Shown in pieces: positions 51,710-61,355 of a DNA stretch of 64,000 nt. Position 1 is the stretch's first letter, and each line of letters begins with the position of its first letter. Both the position numbers and the translations under genes were made by a program. Below the pieces are notes generated by a model. That model was not told the origin of the DNA. It saw nothing but the letters and a program-made list of their open reading frames with translations, and did not search any database. Origin of the DNA: Chitinophaga caeni (GTDB lineage Bacteria; Bacteroidota; Bacteroidia; Chitinophagales; Chitinophagaceae). The DNA lies in the NCBI RefSeq assembly GCF_002557795.1, contig NZ_CP023777.1, positions 5,215,922 to 5,279,921 of the forward strand, read 5' to 3'.

Positions 51710-52745
51710 TACTTGCCAAATTAATTCTCAATGTTGACGCAAAAACCGACTTATCCTGTCCCACGGATAAGTCATAATCATTATAAAGCAGCGCCAGTTG
51801 CTTTCGCAGATTAGAAAGTCCTATATTCTCCTTTAATTCTTGTACCGGTGTAGTATCTTCTACCGAATTTTTCACAGTAAACAACAATTGCATTTGCTTT
51901 ACATTGAGATTAATATCTACAAAGGGGTCGTTTCTTGTTTCGGAAGCTCCATGTTTAAAGGCATTTTCCACTAATGGAATTAGTAGTAAAGGCGGCAAAG
52001 GTTGTTTTGAGTTTTCTATATCGGTATTCAAGGTAACCAGCAAGGAATCATCATAACGGAGTTTTTCTAGCGCTATATAGTCAGTAATTATTTTCAGCTC
52101 ATCGCCTATTGCGATTGAAACGCCACCGGCTTCGTACAGCATGAAACGCAATATCTTCGATAACCGTAAAATTGACTCCGGGGCAAGCTCGCTTTTATCC
52201 CTTGCTAATGAATAAATATTATTTAGCGTATTAAATAGGAAATGCGGATTCGTTTGCGATTTTAAATAGTTAAGCTCCGCTTCCTTCTTTTCTATTCTCA
52301 ATTTATGGTATTTCTCCCTAAGCTGAATATTATTGTAAACATTCCGCACTATAGCGAAAAAAATGATGGTTGCAATACTAAATTGAGCATGGATGACCAC
52401 TCCTTTTAAAAATGATAGATTGGGTGTATAATCTATATAAACGCCCAATTGTATCCATAGCTGCCGCCAACCATACAGTCCAAATGTATAAAATAGGATA
52501 ATGACGAATAGGAAAAAAAATGGCCGTTGGTTATTTTTACACGGCCACCTGAACAAGGGCAATATCTGTTCAAATAACATGTAGTGAAGCGCGGTAAGGT
52601 AGCTAACTAGAAAAATGCTATTGATAACCCTACGTACTATGGTTTCCCTATATTCAAAAAATTCACCGAAAGAATACAACAATATAAAGCCTAAACCCGT
52701 GTACAGGTAAAACTTAATTAGTTTGTTATGTGCTTCCCTACTCAT
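51702..52745 (-). CDS. LytS-type sensor histidine kinase
   Basis: 347 residues. Four transmembrane helices (about 10-28, 38-60, 74-92, 112-135), then a coiled coil (REKYHKLRIEKKEAELNYLK). The His-kinase motif LKSQTNPHFLFNTLNNIYSL contains the acceptor His, the N-box is LVENAFKHGAS and the ATP-lid region NIGLSNLRKQLALLY. It lacks a separate periplasmic domain, so sensing is likely intramembrane. The response regulator gene overlaps its 3' end by eight bases. This is the common Bacteroidota YehU/LytS architecture. Confidence 0.92.
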   Translation of the reverse strand: MSREAHNKLIKFYLYTGLGFILLYSFGEFFEYRETIVRRVINSIFLVSYLTALHYMLFEQILPLFRWPCKNNQRPFFFLFVIILFYTFGLYGWRQLWIQLGVYIDYTPNLSFLKGVVIHAQFSIATIIFFAIVRNVYNNIQLREKYHKLRIEKKEAELNYLKSQTNPHFLFNTLNNIYSLARDKSELAPESILRLSKILRFMLYEAGGVSIAIGDELKIITDYIALEKLRYDDSLLVTLNTDIENSKQPLPPLLLIPLVENAFKHGASETRNDPFVDINLNVKQMQLLFTVKNSVEDTTPVQELKENIGLSNLRKQLALLYNDYDLSVGQDKSVFASTLRINLASNV

Positions 52746-53119
52746 TCCCGGATTTGTTTATAAAAATACCCAAAACTTGATTATTAGCTTATAAAATCAA
52801 TGAAAGTGGCTTTAACGTCAACGAACTACCGGATTGTAACAAGCAACCTCCCCGGAAATACCAAGAACCCGCTTCACATTTTACATCCCAGCCCAAATCT
52901 TGTCTTCTGTTTACAAGAAAGCGCTTTTCATTGACAAAACTTTTTTCGAATGACTATTTATTTAAACTTGCATCTAATTTACTATTTGTTGATGCAATTA
53001 TTTCAAATAAGTATTAAAAAACACAAATATGTTAAGCGCTATTTGTATACCGTTATCGGCCCTGATAAGATAGTTAATAACAAATCGAATTTCAATGAAA
53101 AATCCCGGGATACCTTTTT
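52746..53119. other. Divergent intergenic region
   Basis: About 370 bases between the kinase gene and the DUF4386 gene; it must hold promoters for both. TACTATTTG near 52980 is a weak -7 candidate for the rightward gene. No gene seen. Confidence 0.45.
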
Positions 53120-53827
53120 ATGAAAGAAAATATGAATGCATATAAAAAAAGGGCAAGGGTTGCAGGTTTTATCTATTTGGTCGTGATAATTACAGGAATG
53201 TTTAGCCTAGCTTACGTGCCCCGAAAACTTATTGATTGGAATAATAGCAGCTTAACATTCCATAATATAAATGCCGATGCTTCCCTATTTAGATTCGGTA
53301 TTTACAGCAGCGTAGTATGCTACGTGGCATTTACATTTTTGTCGCTGGCTTTATACCGGTTGTTAAGAACCGTTAATGAATCACGGGCAAAAGTAATGGT
53401 GATATTAGCATTACTAAGCGTGCCTTTGTCATTTGCCAATTTGCAATATAAATATGCCGCGCTAACACTCATAGGGAAAGCATCTTTCCTGGAAAATGTT
53501 TCTATGAAAGATTTAGAGAATCAACTGATGCTTAGCCTTCATCAATATAACGATGGACTGCTACTTGCATCCGTATTTTGGGGCCTTTGGCTTTTCCCGC
53601 TCGGATGGCTTGTTTACAGGTCGGGATTTATGCCGAGATTTTTAGGCGCTTTATTGATGTTGGGTTGCGCCGGCTATTTGATAAATTTCTCCGGCAATAC
53701 GTTATTTGATGATTATTCCAAAATCGGGATAGGAAAATATATGCGGATACTTCCTGCAATTGCAGAGTTCGGCACCTGCATTTGGCTGCTATTTTTTGGT
53801 TTAACAACAAGGAAAAATGGACAATAA
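53120..53827 (+). CDS. DUF4386 membrane protein
   Basis: 235 residues, six predicted transmembrane helices. The DUF4386 pattern is clear: KKRARVAGFIYLVVIITGMF at the start, SSVVCYVAFTFLSLALYRLL, and LFPLGWLVYRSGFMPRFLGA with a conserved Arg-Ser/Phe loop, then GCAGYLINF. The function is unknown; such proteins often lie near two-component or stress genes in Bacteroidota and Bacillota. ATG at 53120 is used, but one at 53132 (MNAYKKR) matches the family start as well. It overlaps the next gene by 11 bases, so the two are co-translated. Confidence 0.88.
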   Translation: MKENMNAYKKRARVAGFIYLVVIITGMFSLAYVPRKLIDWNNSSLTFHNINADASLFRFGIYSSVVCYVAFTFLSLALYRLLRTVNESRAKVMVILALLSVPLSFANLQYKYAALTLIGKASFLENVSMKDLENQLMLSLHQYNDGLLLASVFWGLWLFPLGWLVYRSGFMPRFLGALLMLGCAGYLINFSGNTLFDDYSKIGIGKYMRILPAIAEFGTCIWLLFFGLTTRKNGQ

Positions 53828-54236
53828 AAAACCGGGATCCAAAGATTTTCAAATCAATGTCAAACTGGTACTTTCAGCGCTTTGGTGTTCGGTCATGTTT
53901 CTATACATCTATGGCGACTATTTTGAATTATACGTTCCTGGGAAAGTGGATGGCCTGCTGAACGGGCAAAATATGTTGAATACCCCTTATAAATTACTTT
54001 TTGCAACAATTACTTTGACAGTTCCTTCACTTATGATTTCCCTTTCACTGATGATGCAAGCAAAATGGAATAGGCGCTTGAATATTTCTATGGGTGCCTT
54101 CCTGACCTTGTTTACTTTGCTCATAGGATTTTTCTCCTTTAGTGAATGGAGAATATTTTATGTGATGTTGTCCTTTATAGAAAGCATTATTACAACAATT
54201 ATAGTTTGGAAAGCTTGGCAATGGACGGAAAACTAG
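53817..54236 (+). CDS. DUF6326-like small membrane protein
   Basis: 139 residues with four transmembrane helices (about 14-32, 54-76, 84-103, 110-132). DFQINVKLVLSALWCSVMFL and YIYGDYFELYVPGKVDGL match the DUF6326 pattern I know, with a conserved Tyr-x-Asp-x-x-Glu segment after helix 1. Function unknown. It overlaps the DUF4386 gene by 11 bases, which suggests joint expression, perhaps as a membrane pair. Confidence 0.8.
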   Translation: MDNKKPGSKDFQINVKLVLSALWCSVMFLYIYGDYFELYVPGKVDGLLNGQNMLNTPYKLLFATITLTVPSLMISLSLMMQAKWNRRLNISMGAFLTLFTLLIGFFSFSEWRIFYVMLSFIESIITTIIVWKAWQWTEN

Positions 54237-54332
54237 TCCCGTAGGTTGAGAAACCTGTTACTACATACCGTGAAACAGGGCATGAATAATAAGATAATTA
54301 TCCTTTTACATGACATATCTAAAATTTAAAAA

Positions 54333-54710
54333 ATGAAACAATTCAAAACAGCTCTTTTCGTCGGATGCATCATGCTTCTTGCGGCATCTTGCAAAAAATC
54401 AGGTTCAGATCCCCAGGATGGATATCCCAAACAAGTTAGTATCACCTACAGGGTTAGCAGCACGGCAGCGGGCAACCTCGTATCCATAACCTATGATAAC
54501 GAAACGGGCGGTCAAAGCACTGTTGATAACCCTTCATTACCATTCACGAAAACCATCACTAAAACGGTCGACAAGTATAACATTGTTACTTTTGGTTATT
54601 TTGTCAATCCAGCTCAAAACGTGAAATTGGAAATATTGGTCAATGATAAGGTCGTAAAATCCCAGTCATATACCTCTGTGAACGCTGCTATGTCATATAC
54701 TTTTCAATAG
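54333..54710 (+). CDS. Small lipoprotein, MmpS-like
   Basis: 125 residues. The lipobox LLAASC (about 15-20) ends the signal peptide; the Cys is followed by KKSGSDPQD. The mature part is a beta-sandwich pattern: QVSITYRVSSTAAGNLVSIT, then TKTITKTVDKYNIVTFGYF and NVKLEILVNDKVVKSQSY. This resembles MmpS-like/periplasmic lipoproteins of Bacteroidota; I assign no function. It lies on the same strand as the membrane protein pair upstream (96-base gap). Confidence 0.75.
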   Translation: MKQFKTALFVGCIMLLAASCKKSGSDPQDGYPKQVSITYRVSSTAAGNLVSITYDNETGGQSTVDNPSLPFTKTITKTVDKYNIVTFGYFVNPAQNVKLEILVNDKVVKSQSYTSVNAAMSYTFQ

Positions 54711-55115
54711 CAAAAGAAATGGGGATTTAGCATCAAAACGAATAGTGTAATTTCATTTGGATAAGATCAGATGAAGAATTTGCACTTAGCCCTGGAAAAT
54801 TTGCCAGTCCTTAATATTTTTCCTGTGCTCAATTTTCAACTTCGGGGAATGCCTCCCTTTCTAGCATTATATAGTAAGGTCCGCCTCAAAAACTTTATAA
54901 AAGAGCACAGATAGCAAGCAACCCAGTATTGAACTGGTCCAAACTTTGATATCTCCTTCCGTCAAAAGGGAATCGATGATCGCTGATGATTTTCGGTTCC
55001 CTTTAGCAATTCAATTAACCAAATCTTCATTTTAGCCCGATCGGCGCCATTTTACATGCAAATAGAAAATATTAAAAATGGGGTAATCCCGTATATCAAC
55101 TACCTAATACCTTTA
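54711..55115. other. Gene-free region
   Basis: About 400 bases without a supported gene. AAAGGGAA and TTCCCTTT (54965-55000) form a hairpin with a 25-base loop, possibly terminating one neighbour. Confidence 0.5.
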
Positions 55116-56231
55116 TCAACTACCGCTAGCGCGTAACTTACGCAACCGCTGCGCCCGCTTCTTGCCTAAGTACTTCCTCACAGGGATATCATACAATACC
55201 ATTACCAAGTACGCCGCGCCTACCAGTAAAACCAAACTAACTATGATTATGAATGTCAATTGCGTAGTGCCCGGTTTGTGACTCGTATAATAATTACCGA
55301 ACATCCATAACACGGCGTAATGTGTCATATATAACGGGTAAGAGATCTTTCCGAAAAAGACACAAACACTTTTCAAACCCGGTTGTAAAGTAGCGCCTGC
55401 TCCCAAGGAGATCAACAAGGGAAAATAAAATAATACGATGAGGGGCTCGGATAGCCAGTTCCATTGATCGGAGAACGGCATCACGAACGCCAGTGACAAC
55501 AATATAGCGATACCAACGAATCCCAACTTGTTTTTAATGATCCAATCGGAACGGTAAATAAGCAGTCCTGCCATGAATGAATAGGATATCCTGGCGCCAC
55601 CATCCCAAAAGCTTGGGCCGCTCCAGCCACCTAATAAATTTCCTGATCGGTAACCCACCAGGCACAAAGCAGCCGCTGCAATTACCGTTAACAATAGCAA
55701 ATATCGACGGTGGATCTTCGAAAGCACAAATGCATAAACAATATTGGCGATGTATTCCCAAAATAAGGACCATGCGGGGGCATTAAAACTAAACAGGTTA
55801 TAGCCACGATCTGCCATGACCGGAAAAGGGATCAGCAGCATGGAGCATACAAATACCAGGATAATCTTGCCGGCGCTGTACAACTCGGGATGTCCGCCAA
55901 ACGGATCAAATAAAAATGCTAACAATCCTAATACCGATCCAGCTATAACCAAGGGATGCAACCGTATGAGCCTGGATTTGAAAAACTCCCGTGTCCCCAT
56001 CTTGTTGATGCGATCATCATAGGCATAACCGATCACGAAGCCCGAAAGACAAAAGAAGAAATCAACCGCTAAAAAGCCATGTGCAATAAAATTTGTACTG
56101 AAATCCGTGTAGGCCCATTCCATGAAATGAAAAATCACGATAGCTATGGCCGCTATACCCCGCAGCCCGTCGAGAATATTAAAGTGTTGCTTTGTTTGAA
56201 GAATTGTTGCGCTATTATTGTTCGTATTCAT
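55116..56231 (-). CDS. OafA/YrhL-type membrane acyltransferase
   Basis: 371 residues with ten transmembrane helices (acyltransferase 3 family). The N-terminal signature NILDGLRGIAAIAIVIFHFM (about 17-36) carries the conserved Arg and His, and HGFLAVDFFFCLSGFVIGYA follows with the Phe-rich motif. The basic C-terminus ends KKRAQRLRKLRASG. These enzymes O-acetylate or acylate sugars of envelope polysaccharides or antibiotics; the substrate cannot be read. It stands alone between two gene-free stretches. Confidence 0.93.
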   Translation of the reverse strand: MNTNNNSATILQTKQHFNILDGLRGIAAIAIVIFHFMEWAYTDFSTNFIAHGFLAVDFFFCLSGFVIGYAYDDRINKMGTREFFKSRLIRLHPLVIAGSVLGLLAFLFDPFGGHPELYSAGKIILVFVCSMLLIPFPVMADRGYNLFSFNAPAWSLFWEYIANIVYAFVLSKIHRRYLLLLTVIAAAALCLVGYRSGNLLGGWSGPSFWDGGARISYSFMAGLLIYRSDWIIKNKLGFVGIAILLSLAFVMPFSDQWNWLSEPLIVLFYFPLLISLGAGATLQPGLKSVCVFFGKISYPLYMTHYAVLWMFGNYYTSHKPGTTQLTFIIIVSLVLLVGAAYLVMVLYDIPVRKYLGKKRAQRLRKLRASGS

Positions 56232-56461
56232 TTTCTTGTAAACCCTGTTAGATTATTTTAAAGTGTCGATTTCATCTGCTTTGCTGGCTACAAGATATCT
56301 AATTAACAGGAAGTTTGCTAGCTGAAAATATGGAAGAAAAATTGCATACTGTTATATAACAACATAAGAAAGGTCGCGGACCATTTAGCTTTGTCCACGA
56401 CCCATCTCGTAAATTATGCGTTATACTCCATGACAAGCGTACAGCTTTAGTCATGATGCAT

Positions 56462-57235
56462 TTACTTCTGATTACTTAAATGTTCCACGTAGTAATCCGT
56501 GGCTTCTTTAATAAAGAGGGCCAATTCCATGCTCGGCATTCCATTGACGGTTGTATAGCGATTATCGGCCACGTACAATTCCCCTAACTTCCTGAAGTAT
56601 TGCAATTTATCCATCGCCACCTTCCCACCGGTTAGCTTGATGATAATATCATATCGACGCGCTATACACTGTTGGACTTCCGCGCTTCCCGGCTCCTTAT
56701 CCATCCATGCGGTTAACTGTTCGTTGATACTGCCCAGTTCTGCCTTCATGTCATCCATTTCCGTTTTGGACAAAGCACGAAGATTTTGTTCAGCTTCCAA
56801 CACCGTATCTTTACCCCATTTGGCCATAGCTTCTTCCCTCCAAGCTTTCATCTTGTCTTGCGGGATTCCTTGGTATAAATCTTCTACATTTAACATAGTT
56901 TCATTTTTTAATGTTAATAATGTTTTGTCAATAGTACCAATCAATGTGTCTATTCTTTCCTTCTTGGCGATGAGCGCCCGGCGGTGATTTTCAAGAGCCT
57001 GGCTGAGATCGAAATCCGGATCATCCAGGATCGTGCAAATGTCCTTTAACGGGAAATCCAGTTCCCTGTAAAAGAGGATCTGCTGCAAACGCAACAATTC
57101 CCTTTCACCGTAAAGGCGGTAGCCGGCATCTGTACGTTTGGAAGGCTTCAGTAATCCCATCTTATCATAAAGATGTAAGGTGCGCACGCTTACACCTGCT
57201 AAGCGGGAAAGCTTTTTTACAGAATAATTGTCCAT
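56462..57235 (-). CDS. MerR-family regulator with TipAS-like domain
   Basis: 257 residues. The N-terminal MerR winged helix (about 3-70) reads YSVKKLSRLAGVSVRTLHLY and GYRLYGERELLRLQQILFYR, followed by a coiled-coil dimer helix (RALIAKKERIDTLIGTI). The C-terminal TipAS antibiotic/small-ligand-recognition domain spans about 120-255 (GIPQDKMKAWREEAMAKWG, LINKLTGGK-like stretch and FIKEATDYYVEHLSN). TipA-type regulators sense thiopeptides or other lipophilic ligands and autoregulate. A MerR-like inverted repeat overlaps its promoter, consistent with autoregulation. No target genes other than itself are evident nearby. Confidence 0.93.
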   Translation of the reverse strand: MDNYSVKKLSRLAGVSVRTLHLYDKMGLLKPSKRTDAGYRLYGERELLRLQQILFYRELDFPLKDICTILDDPDFDLSQALENHRRALIAKKERIDTLIGTIDKTLLTLKNETMLNVEDLYQGIPQDKMKAWREEAMAKWGKDTVLEAEQNLRALSKTEMDDMKAELGSINEQLTAWMDKEPGSAEVQQCIARRYDIIIKLTGGKVAMDKLQYFRKLGELYVADNRYTTVNGMPSMELALFIKEATDYYVEHLSNQK

Positions 57236-57246
57236 CGTTTGGATTT

Positions 57247-57290
57247 ATACCTTGAAGTACAAATGTAAGGTATGACCTAGGGTTAGAGTC
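57247..57290 (-). promoter_or_regulatory. MerR-type operator/promoter
   Basis: ATACCTT (57267-57273 on the minus strand) and AAGGTAT form a perfect 7-bp inverted repeat with a 13-base spacer, enclosing the -7 box TACATTTG (57260-57267). TTGAC lies about 20 bases upstream as -33. TAACC-CTAG-GTCA between the elements is a second dyad. This is the spaced-promoter layout expected for MerR autoregulation. Confidence 0.65.
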
Positions 57291-57327
57291 AAGCGAAAAT
57301 TTGTTTTTTTAAATTTATATTGAAAAT

Positions 57328-57656
57328 CATTATTGTCCGACTAAATTTTAATTGGGGAGCAATTTGATCCCTCAATAGTTCGATTCAATGTTCATCTGCT
57401 CCTTTCTTGTACTTTTTTGCTTACCCAAAAAAGTGCCAAAAAAGGGCACAAATTGGCCATTACGGCCACCAATTTGATCGCTCGATCTGGCCTTTCTACT
57501 ACTGTATGGCCAAGCTACCCTTCGCTATCAACGGTGCGAAGTTCCAAGGTTTTGTTAGCGGAGGGGCCGGATTCTGAATAGATCATCCATCGCTTATGTG
57601 CTTGACCAGGTAAGGAATCCAAGTAAATTTTATGCAATTTTAGTCGGACAACAATG
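57328..57656. mobile_element. MITE copy 3 (329 bp)
   Basis: Starts CATTATTGTCCGACTAAA and ends with inverted CATTGTTGTCCGACTAAA. Flanks ATTGAAAAT (57319-57327) and ATTAAAAAT (57657-57665) form a 9-bp target duplication with one mismatch. Internal hairpins match copies 1 and 2. The 90-codon frame of copies 1 and 2 is cut short here, so it is not a conserved gene. Confidence 0.9.
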
Positions 57657-57806
57657 ATTAAAAATGTACTAATTGACCGCTATAAATAGGGAAAAATGAA
57701 CTCAAAAACATCTTTGGATGTTTCTATATAAAAGGAGATTGAAGTCTTTACCAGACGGGATCGTTATATTTACGATAGCATTTTCATATCCATAAACGCT
57801 CATTAT

Positions 57807-58130
57807 ATGCAATACGAAAAAATCACCCATCCTATCGCCAAAGCTGCTATTGAGGCATGGCAAAAAGCTGATCATGCCATTTGGAAGTCCCTTTGCACGG
57901 AAAAAGTCATTTTACTGGATGATGGTAAGGCAAGGGATTTTAATAAATTTTGCAACGAAGCCATGGGGCATGAACGTTTTACAAGTATCGACAAGGTTGA
58001 AAATAACGGCTTAACTGTCTACGGGAAATTCCACAGCGATACCTGGGGCGATTTTAAGACGTATTTCAAATTTAAGTTGGACAGCAACGATAAGATTGTT
58101 CAGTTGGAAATTGGTCAAGCCGATTATTGA
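57807..58130 (+). CDS. NTF2-like (SnoaL-type) protein
   Basis: 107 residues. The alpha+beta cone pattern of NTF2-like domains: a helix with AIEAWQKADHAIWKSLCTE, then KVILLDDGKARDFNKFCNEA, HERFTSIDKVENNGLTVYGK and a closing strand pair DTWGDFKTYFKFKLDSNDKI. Such domains are small-molecule binding or enzymatic (SnoaL, ketosteroid isomerase-like); no catalytic pair is certain. It lies after a MITE copy and before a polysaccharide locus, with a strong terminator downstream. Confidence 0.75.
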   Translation: MQYEKITHPIAKAAIEAWQKADHAIWKSLCTEKVILLDDGKARDFNKFCNEAMGHERFTSIDKVENNGLTVYGKFHSDTWGDFKTYFKFKLDSNDKIVQLEIGQADY

Positions 58131-58157
58131 CAACCCCAGTATTAATTTATAAAAAAT

Positions 58158-58183
58158 GGCTGCCCGTTGCAAGGCAGCCTTTT
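58158..58183 (+). terminator. Terminator of the NTF2-like gene
   Basis: GGCTGCC and GGCAGCC form a perfect 7-bp stem followed by TTTT. It is also suitably placed for the GH16 gene on the other strand (AAAA in front). Confidence 0.85.
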
Positions 58184-58226
58184 GGGGGAACTCTTCATTA
58201 TATATTATATCAAACCAAAAAGGATA

Positions 58227-59825
58227 TTATCGTTGCATGATAGTAATATCATCTAAAACGATGTCATCTTTACTGTTATTCTTGAACAGGATGCGAACCG
58301 TTTTCTTATGATGATCGTATTCCGCCCCTGTTTTAAAATCGATTATTTGTTGCTGGTATTTCTTATTGATGGTTGCATCACCTGCATCAATTCCAGATAA
58401 TTTACCTGTAACCATTTCAACATTATTTAGCTCCATACTAAGTGTGCCGCTGCCTTTTGCCCAATATTGCAAGCGGTAATCCCGCGCGTTTTCCAGGTAC
58501 ACGTATTGCTCGATTGAATCTCCAGGTTGCAATAGCAGCGCACTTCTCCCGGATTTTACATCTTTCGACACCAATTTACCATTCCCTTCCCAGGGCATCA
58601 TTTGTTGACTGTATTCGAAGCCGGGATTCGGCAGCTCGTTACCATCCTTTAACGGCCATTGATAGCCGCGGATATAATCTACTTCCATATGCACACTTCC
58701 ACCGGCGCCATAACTCCCAAGAAACACGTTCATAAAGTGATTGGGTGAATATATTTGATGTTTATCACTGTACTCGCCTATCAGTTTTCCGTTGATATAA
58801 TGTTTAATGCTGGTAGGCGTCCACAAGATACCGTGGGTAACCCATTGACCGATGTGCCGGTAGCCTTTCGCGATATGGGTATTCAAGTTATGTATGAACT
58901 TCCCAGTTTTATCTACATTTCCATGAAGCACGAATTGCGCATCCAGGTATTCAAAAACATCGATCTCGAAGACCTGCCCATGTGGCCGGATGCCTTTTAC
59001 TCCATTCAAGGTAGTACCCTGCTCCAGGTAGTATTTAAGGTCCGGTCCGGGCGAATCGAACCAATAGGCAGTATTCAGCCCCCCGGGCTTACCGGTACTC
59101 CAACGCTTGACCCTCACTTCAAAATAGCCACCCCTGCTATTATCCAAATGATTTTCATCCGTTCTCCAATCATATGTTTGAATAGATGATATTTTCTTTC
59201 CACTTTTTTTATCATAAGCTTCCTTGGGCAAGGAATCATTGACATATAAATGAATATATGATCCGTTTAATTCGTATGCAGGTTGCGGTAGCCGATCATT
59301 TCTCATATCTTCTTCGAAGACGCCCCGTAAATGATCGATGGAAGAATAATAGTTTGTCGACCATTTGTTCCGGTTTAATAACGAATCATTAAATTCATCC
59401 TGCCAGAATATTTCCATTCCCTGCGGAACGGCGGTCGAACTGGGATTACGCTTCAGTTCTTCTGCATCACCGGGTTCCAACACCCATTCTTTTACCGTCC
59501 TTACCGTGTCTTTTATAACCAGTCGCTCCTCACCGAATCCTTCCACTTCCAACCACACACGGTATGTTATACCGGGTTTCACATTCTTGATATAATACTC
59601 CCCCGCGGTAGATTTCAAACCCGCGACAGCTTTCGCAGGTCGAACATCATTCTCGGCATAAAATACTTTGTATCCTTTTACCTGTTGACCACTATGATTC
59701 CAGGACACCTTGATCCAGCTCCTGGTTCCCAGCAAATGAAAATGCATGTTCCCGGGGGCAGGAGCCTGGGAATAGGCTCCTGTTGACATAATAACAAGTA
59801 TGAAAAAAAGAATCCTGCTCATCAT
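58227..59825 (-). CDS. GH16 glycoside hydrolase with N-terminal Fn3 and C-terminal beta domain
   Basis: 532 residues. Signal peptide MMSRILFFILVIMSTGAYSQ, then an Fn3-like domain (about 22-110), a GH16 catalytic domain (about 135-390) and a C-terminal carbohydrate-binding-like beta-sandwich (about 395-532). The catalytic motif is VFEIDVFEYL: E-I-D-V-F-E, the five-step ExDxxE form that includes a beta-bulge, as in laminarinases, agarases, porphyranases and kappa-carrageenases and not in lichenases. It is the last of a susC-susD-GH16 operon, with no gap from susD, so it degrades the polysaccharide that the pair imports. The substrate cannot be fixed from the sequence. A second Met (residue 2) could be the start. 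Confidence 0.93.
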   Translation of the reverse strand: MMSRILFFILVIMSTGAYSQAPAPGNMHFHLLGTRSWIKVSWNHSGQQVKGYKVFYAENDVRPAKAVAGLKSTAGEYYIKNVKPGITYRVWLEVEGFGEERLVIKDTVRTVKEWVLEPGDAEELKRNPSSTAVPQGMEIFWQDEFNDSLLNRNKWSTNYYSSIDHLRGVFEEDMRNDRLPQPAYELNGSYIHLYVNDSLPKEAYDKKSGKKISSIQTYDWRTDENHLDNSRGGYFEVRVKRWSTGKPGGLNTAYWFDSPGPDLKYYLEQGTTLNGVKGIRPHGQVFEIDVFEYLDAQFVLHGNVDKTGKFIHNLNTHIAKGYRHIGQWVTHGILWTPTSIKHYINGKLIGEYSDKHQIYSPNHFMNVFLGSYGAGGSVHMEVDYIRGYQWPLKDGNELPNPGFEYSQQMMPWEGNGKLVSKDVKSGRSALLLQPGDSIEQYVYLENARDYRLQYWAKGSGTLSMELNNVEMVTGKLSGIDAGDATINKKYQQQIIDFKTGAEYDHHKKTVRILFKNNSKDDIVLDDITIMQR

Positions 59826-61337
59826 CTAATTATAAAATTCATTCTGTTTAATAACCCCGTTACTTTGATTCACAGCACTTCTTGGAAGCGGGTAAAGCAC
59901 TTTATAAGGCTCGGCAGTAGCTGAACCGTCATCAACAGCTCTTTGTATAAACATGTTCCAACGGATCAAATCATCCCGTCTCCATCCTTCACCCCATAAT
60001 TCAAACAGGCGTTCATCTTTAACCTTATCCAGGAACTGGGTTTTATTTAAGCCCATCGGGATTGAATCTACACCGGCACGGTGCCTTACGGCATTGATAG
60101 CATCATAAGCCTCCTGGTTAGGGCCGCCGTTCGATTCATTAATACTTTCCGCGAGCATCAACAATACATCTGCGTAGCGGTATACAGGGAAATCTACCGC
60201 GCTTTTTTGCGCGTTCGCTTTCGATGGATCCGGTGCGAATTTTACCGGCACTGCGCCAATATCTCCCGCTGTACGGGCATTTTTATAAATAGTATTTCCA
60301 GCAGGATCTTTCCCGACCGGGTATTCTTCCAATAAAACGTTCAACCTTTTATCAGCCGGATCAAACTTATCGTACGATTTCCAAGGCATTTTATAACCAC
60401 CCCAAGCTGTAAGATTAATACCTGAAGGATCCTTATAATCGGCCGGTAAGGCATGTGCCAACCACATGTTTGTATATTGATCTCCACCGGTGGCGGTACA
60501 AACAATCGGTAATATAATTTCATTAGACGCGCCACCTTTGTTCTTGATCGAAAATACATCTTCGTAATTTTCGTCTAGCGAGTAGCCCAGGGTTTTAATT
60601 TGTTGCCCTACAGTTACGGCCTTGTCCCATTGCTTATCATGCATGTACAATTTCATCAGGCCTGTTAATGCCGCGGCTTTTGAAAATCTACCGTAATCAT
60701 TCCCGGTAAACTTGTCGGGCAATACTTCCGCAGCTTCCAGGTAATCCTTTTCTATCTGTGCAGCCATCTGTTCGCTGGTTGGCCTCGGTACGGGTGCAGC
60801 ATTCGGATCAGCAGCAATAACCGGGTCGGTAATGATAGTTAAAGGGCCGTAAGCGAAGTATAATAATTCTGCATAATGCGCTCTGAGTCCTTTTAATTCC
60901 GCTATGTATCTCGACTTTAAATCCTCGTCCATGCTAAGATTCTGAATATTGTCCATCGTTATGGCGATACGGGAAATATAAGGTAGGTAACGGCCGTAAT
61001 TATGCGTAACCCAATCAAAATCGGGTGTAAAGTTCAAGGTTTGCATCTTGCTCCAATCATTTCCCCAGGCGCAAACCCCTTCGTCCGTTGTCATCATGGC
61101 TTGTGTTCTCCAGCCGTACGTTCCCGCGCACCAACCACCTTGCCAATCGGTTCCGCCAGCCAGGCCGGAATAAGCGGCGCTTAATGCCGCGTTGGCGCCT
61201 TCGGGGGTTTTAATCACCGCGTTCAAATCTCCATAGCTCACGTATTCTAAATCCTTTTCACAGGCAGTCATCATCATCATCCCGGAAATCCCCAGCACTG
61301 CCAAACATTTATATATCAATTTTTTATTCTTGTTCAT
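59826..61337 (-). CDS. SusD/RagB-family glycan-binding lipoprotein
   Basis: 503 residues. Signal peptide with lipobox (MMMTAC, about 19-26) followed by EKDLEYVSYGD. SusD TPR-like helices include IAITMDNIQNLSMDEDLKSR and YIAELKGLRAHYAELLYFAY, and the typical C-terminal segments DVLLMLAESINESNG and FELWGEGWRRDDLIRW are present. It caps the SusC barrel and binds oligosaccharide at the surface. The stop abuts the GH16 start with no spacer, and susC lies 18 bases upstream, so the three genes form one operon. Confidence 0.95.
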   Translation of the reverse strand: MNKNKKLIYKCLAVLGISGMMMMTACEKDLEYVSYGDLNAVIKTPEGANAALSAAYSGLAGGTDWQGGWCAGTYGWRTQAMMTTDEGVCAWGNDWSKMQTLNFTPDFDWVTHNYGRYLPYISRIAITMDNIQNLSMDEDLKSRYIAELKGLRAHYAELLYFAYGPLTIITDPVIAADPNAAPVPRPTSEQMAAQIEKDYLEAAEVLPDKFTGNDYGRFSKAAALTGLMKLYMHDKQWDKAVTVGQQIKTLGYSLDENYEDVFSIKNKGGASNEIILPIVCTATGGDQYTNMWLAHALPADYKDPSGINLTAWGGYKMPWKSYDKFDPADKRLNVLLEEYPVGKDPAGNTIYKNARTAGDIGAVPVKFAPDPSKANAQKSAVDFPVYRYADVLLMLAESINESNGGPNQEAYDAINAVRHRAGVDSIPMGLNKTQFLDKVKDERLFELWGEGWRRDDLIRWNMFIQRAVDDGSATAEPYKVLYPLPRSAVNQSNGVIKQNEFYN

Positions 61338-61355
61338 AATCGATTCAATTAATGG

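Noticed and set aside
23348..57656. CRISPR array from spaced repeats
   Set aside because: The only repeats are the three dispersed MITE copies; no short direct repeats with regular spacers and no cas genes.
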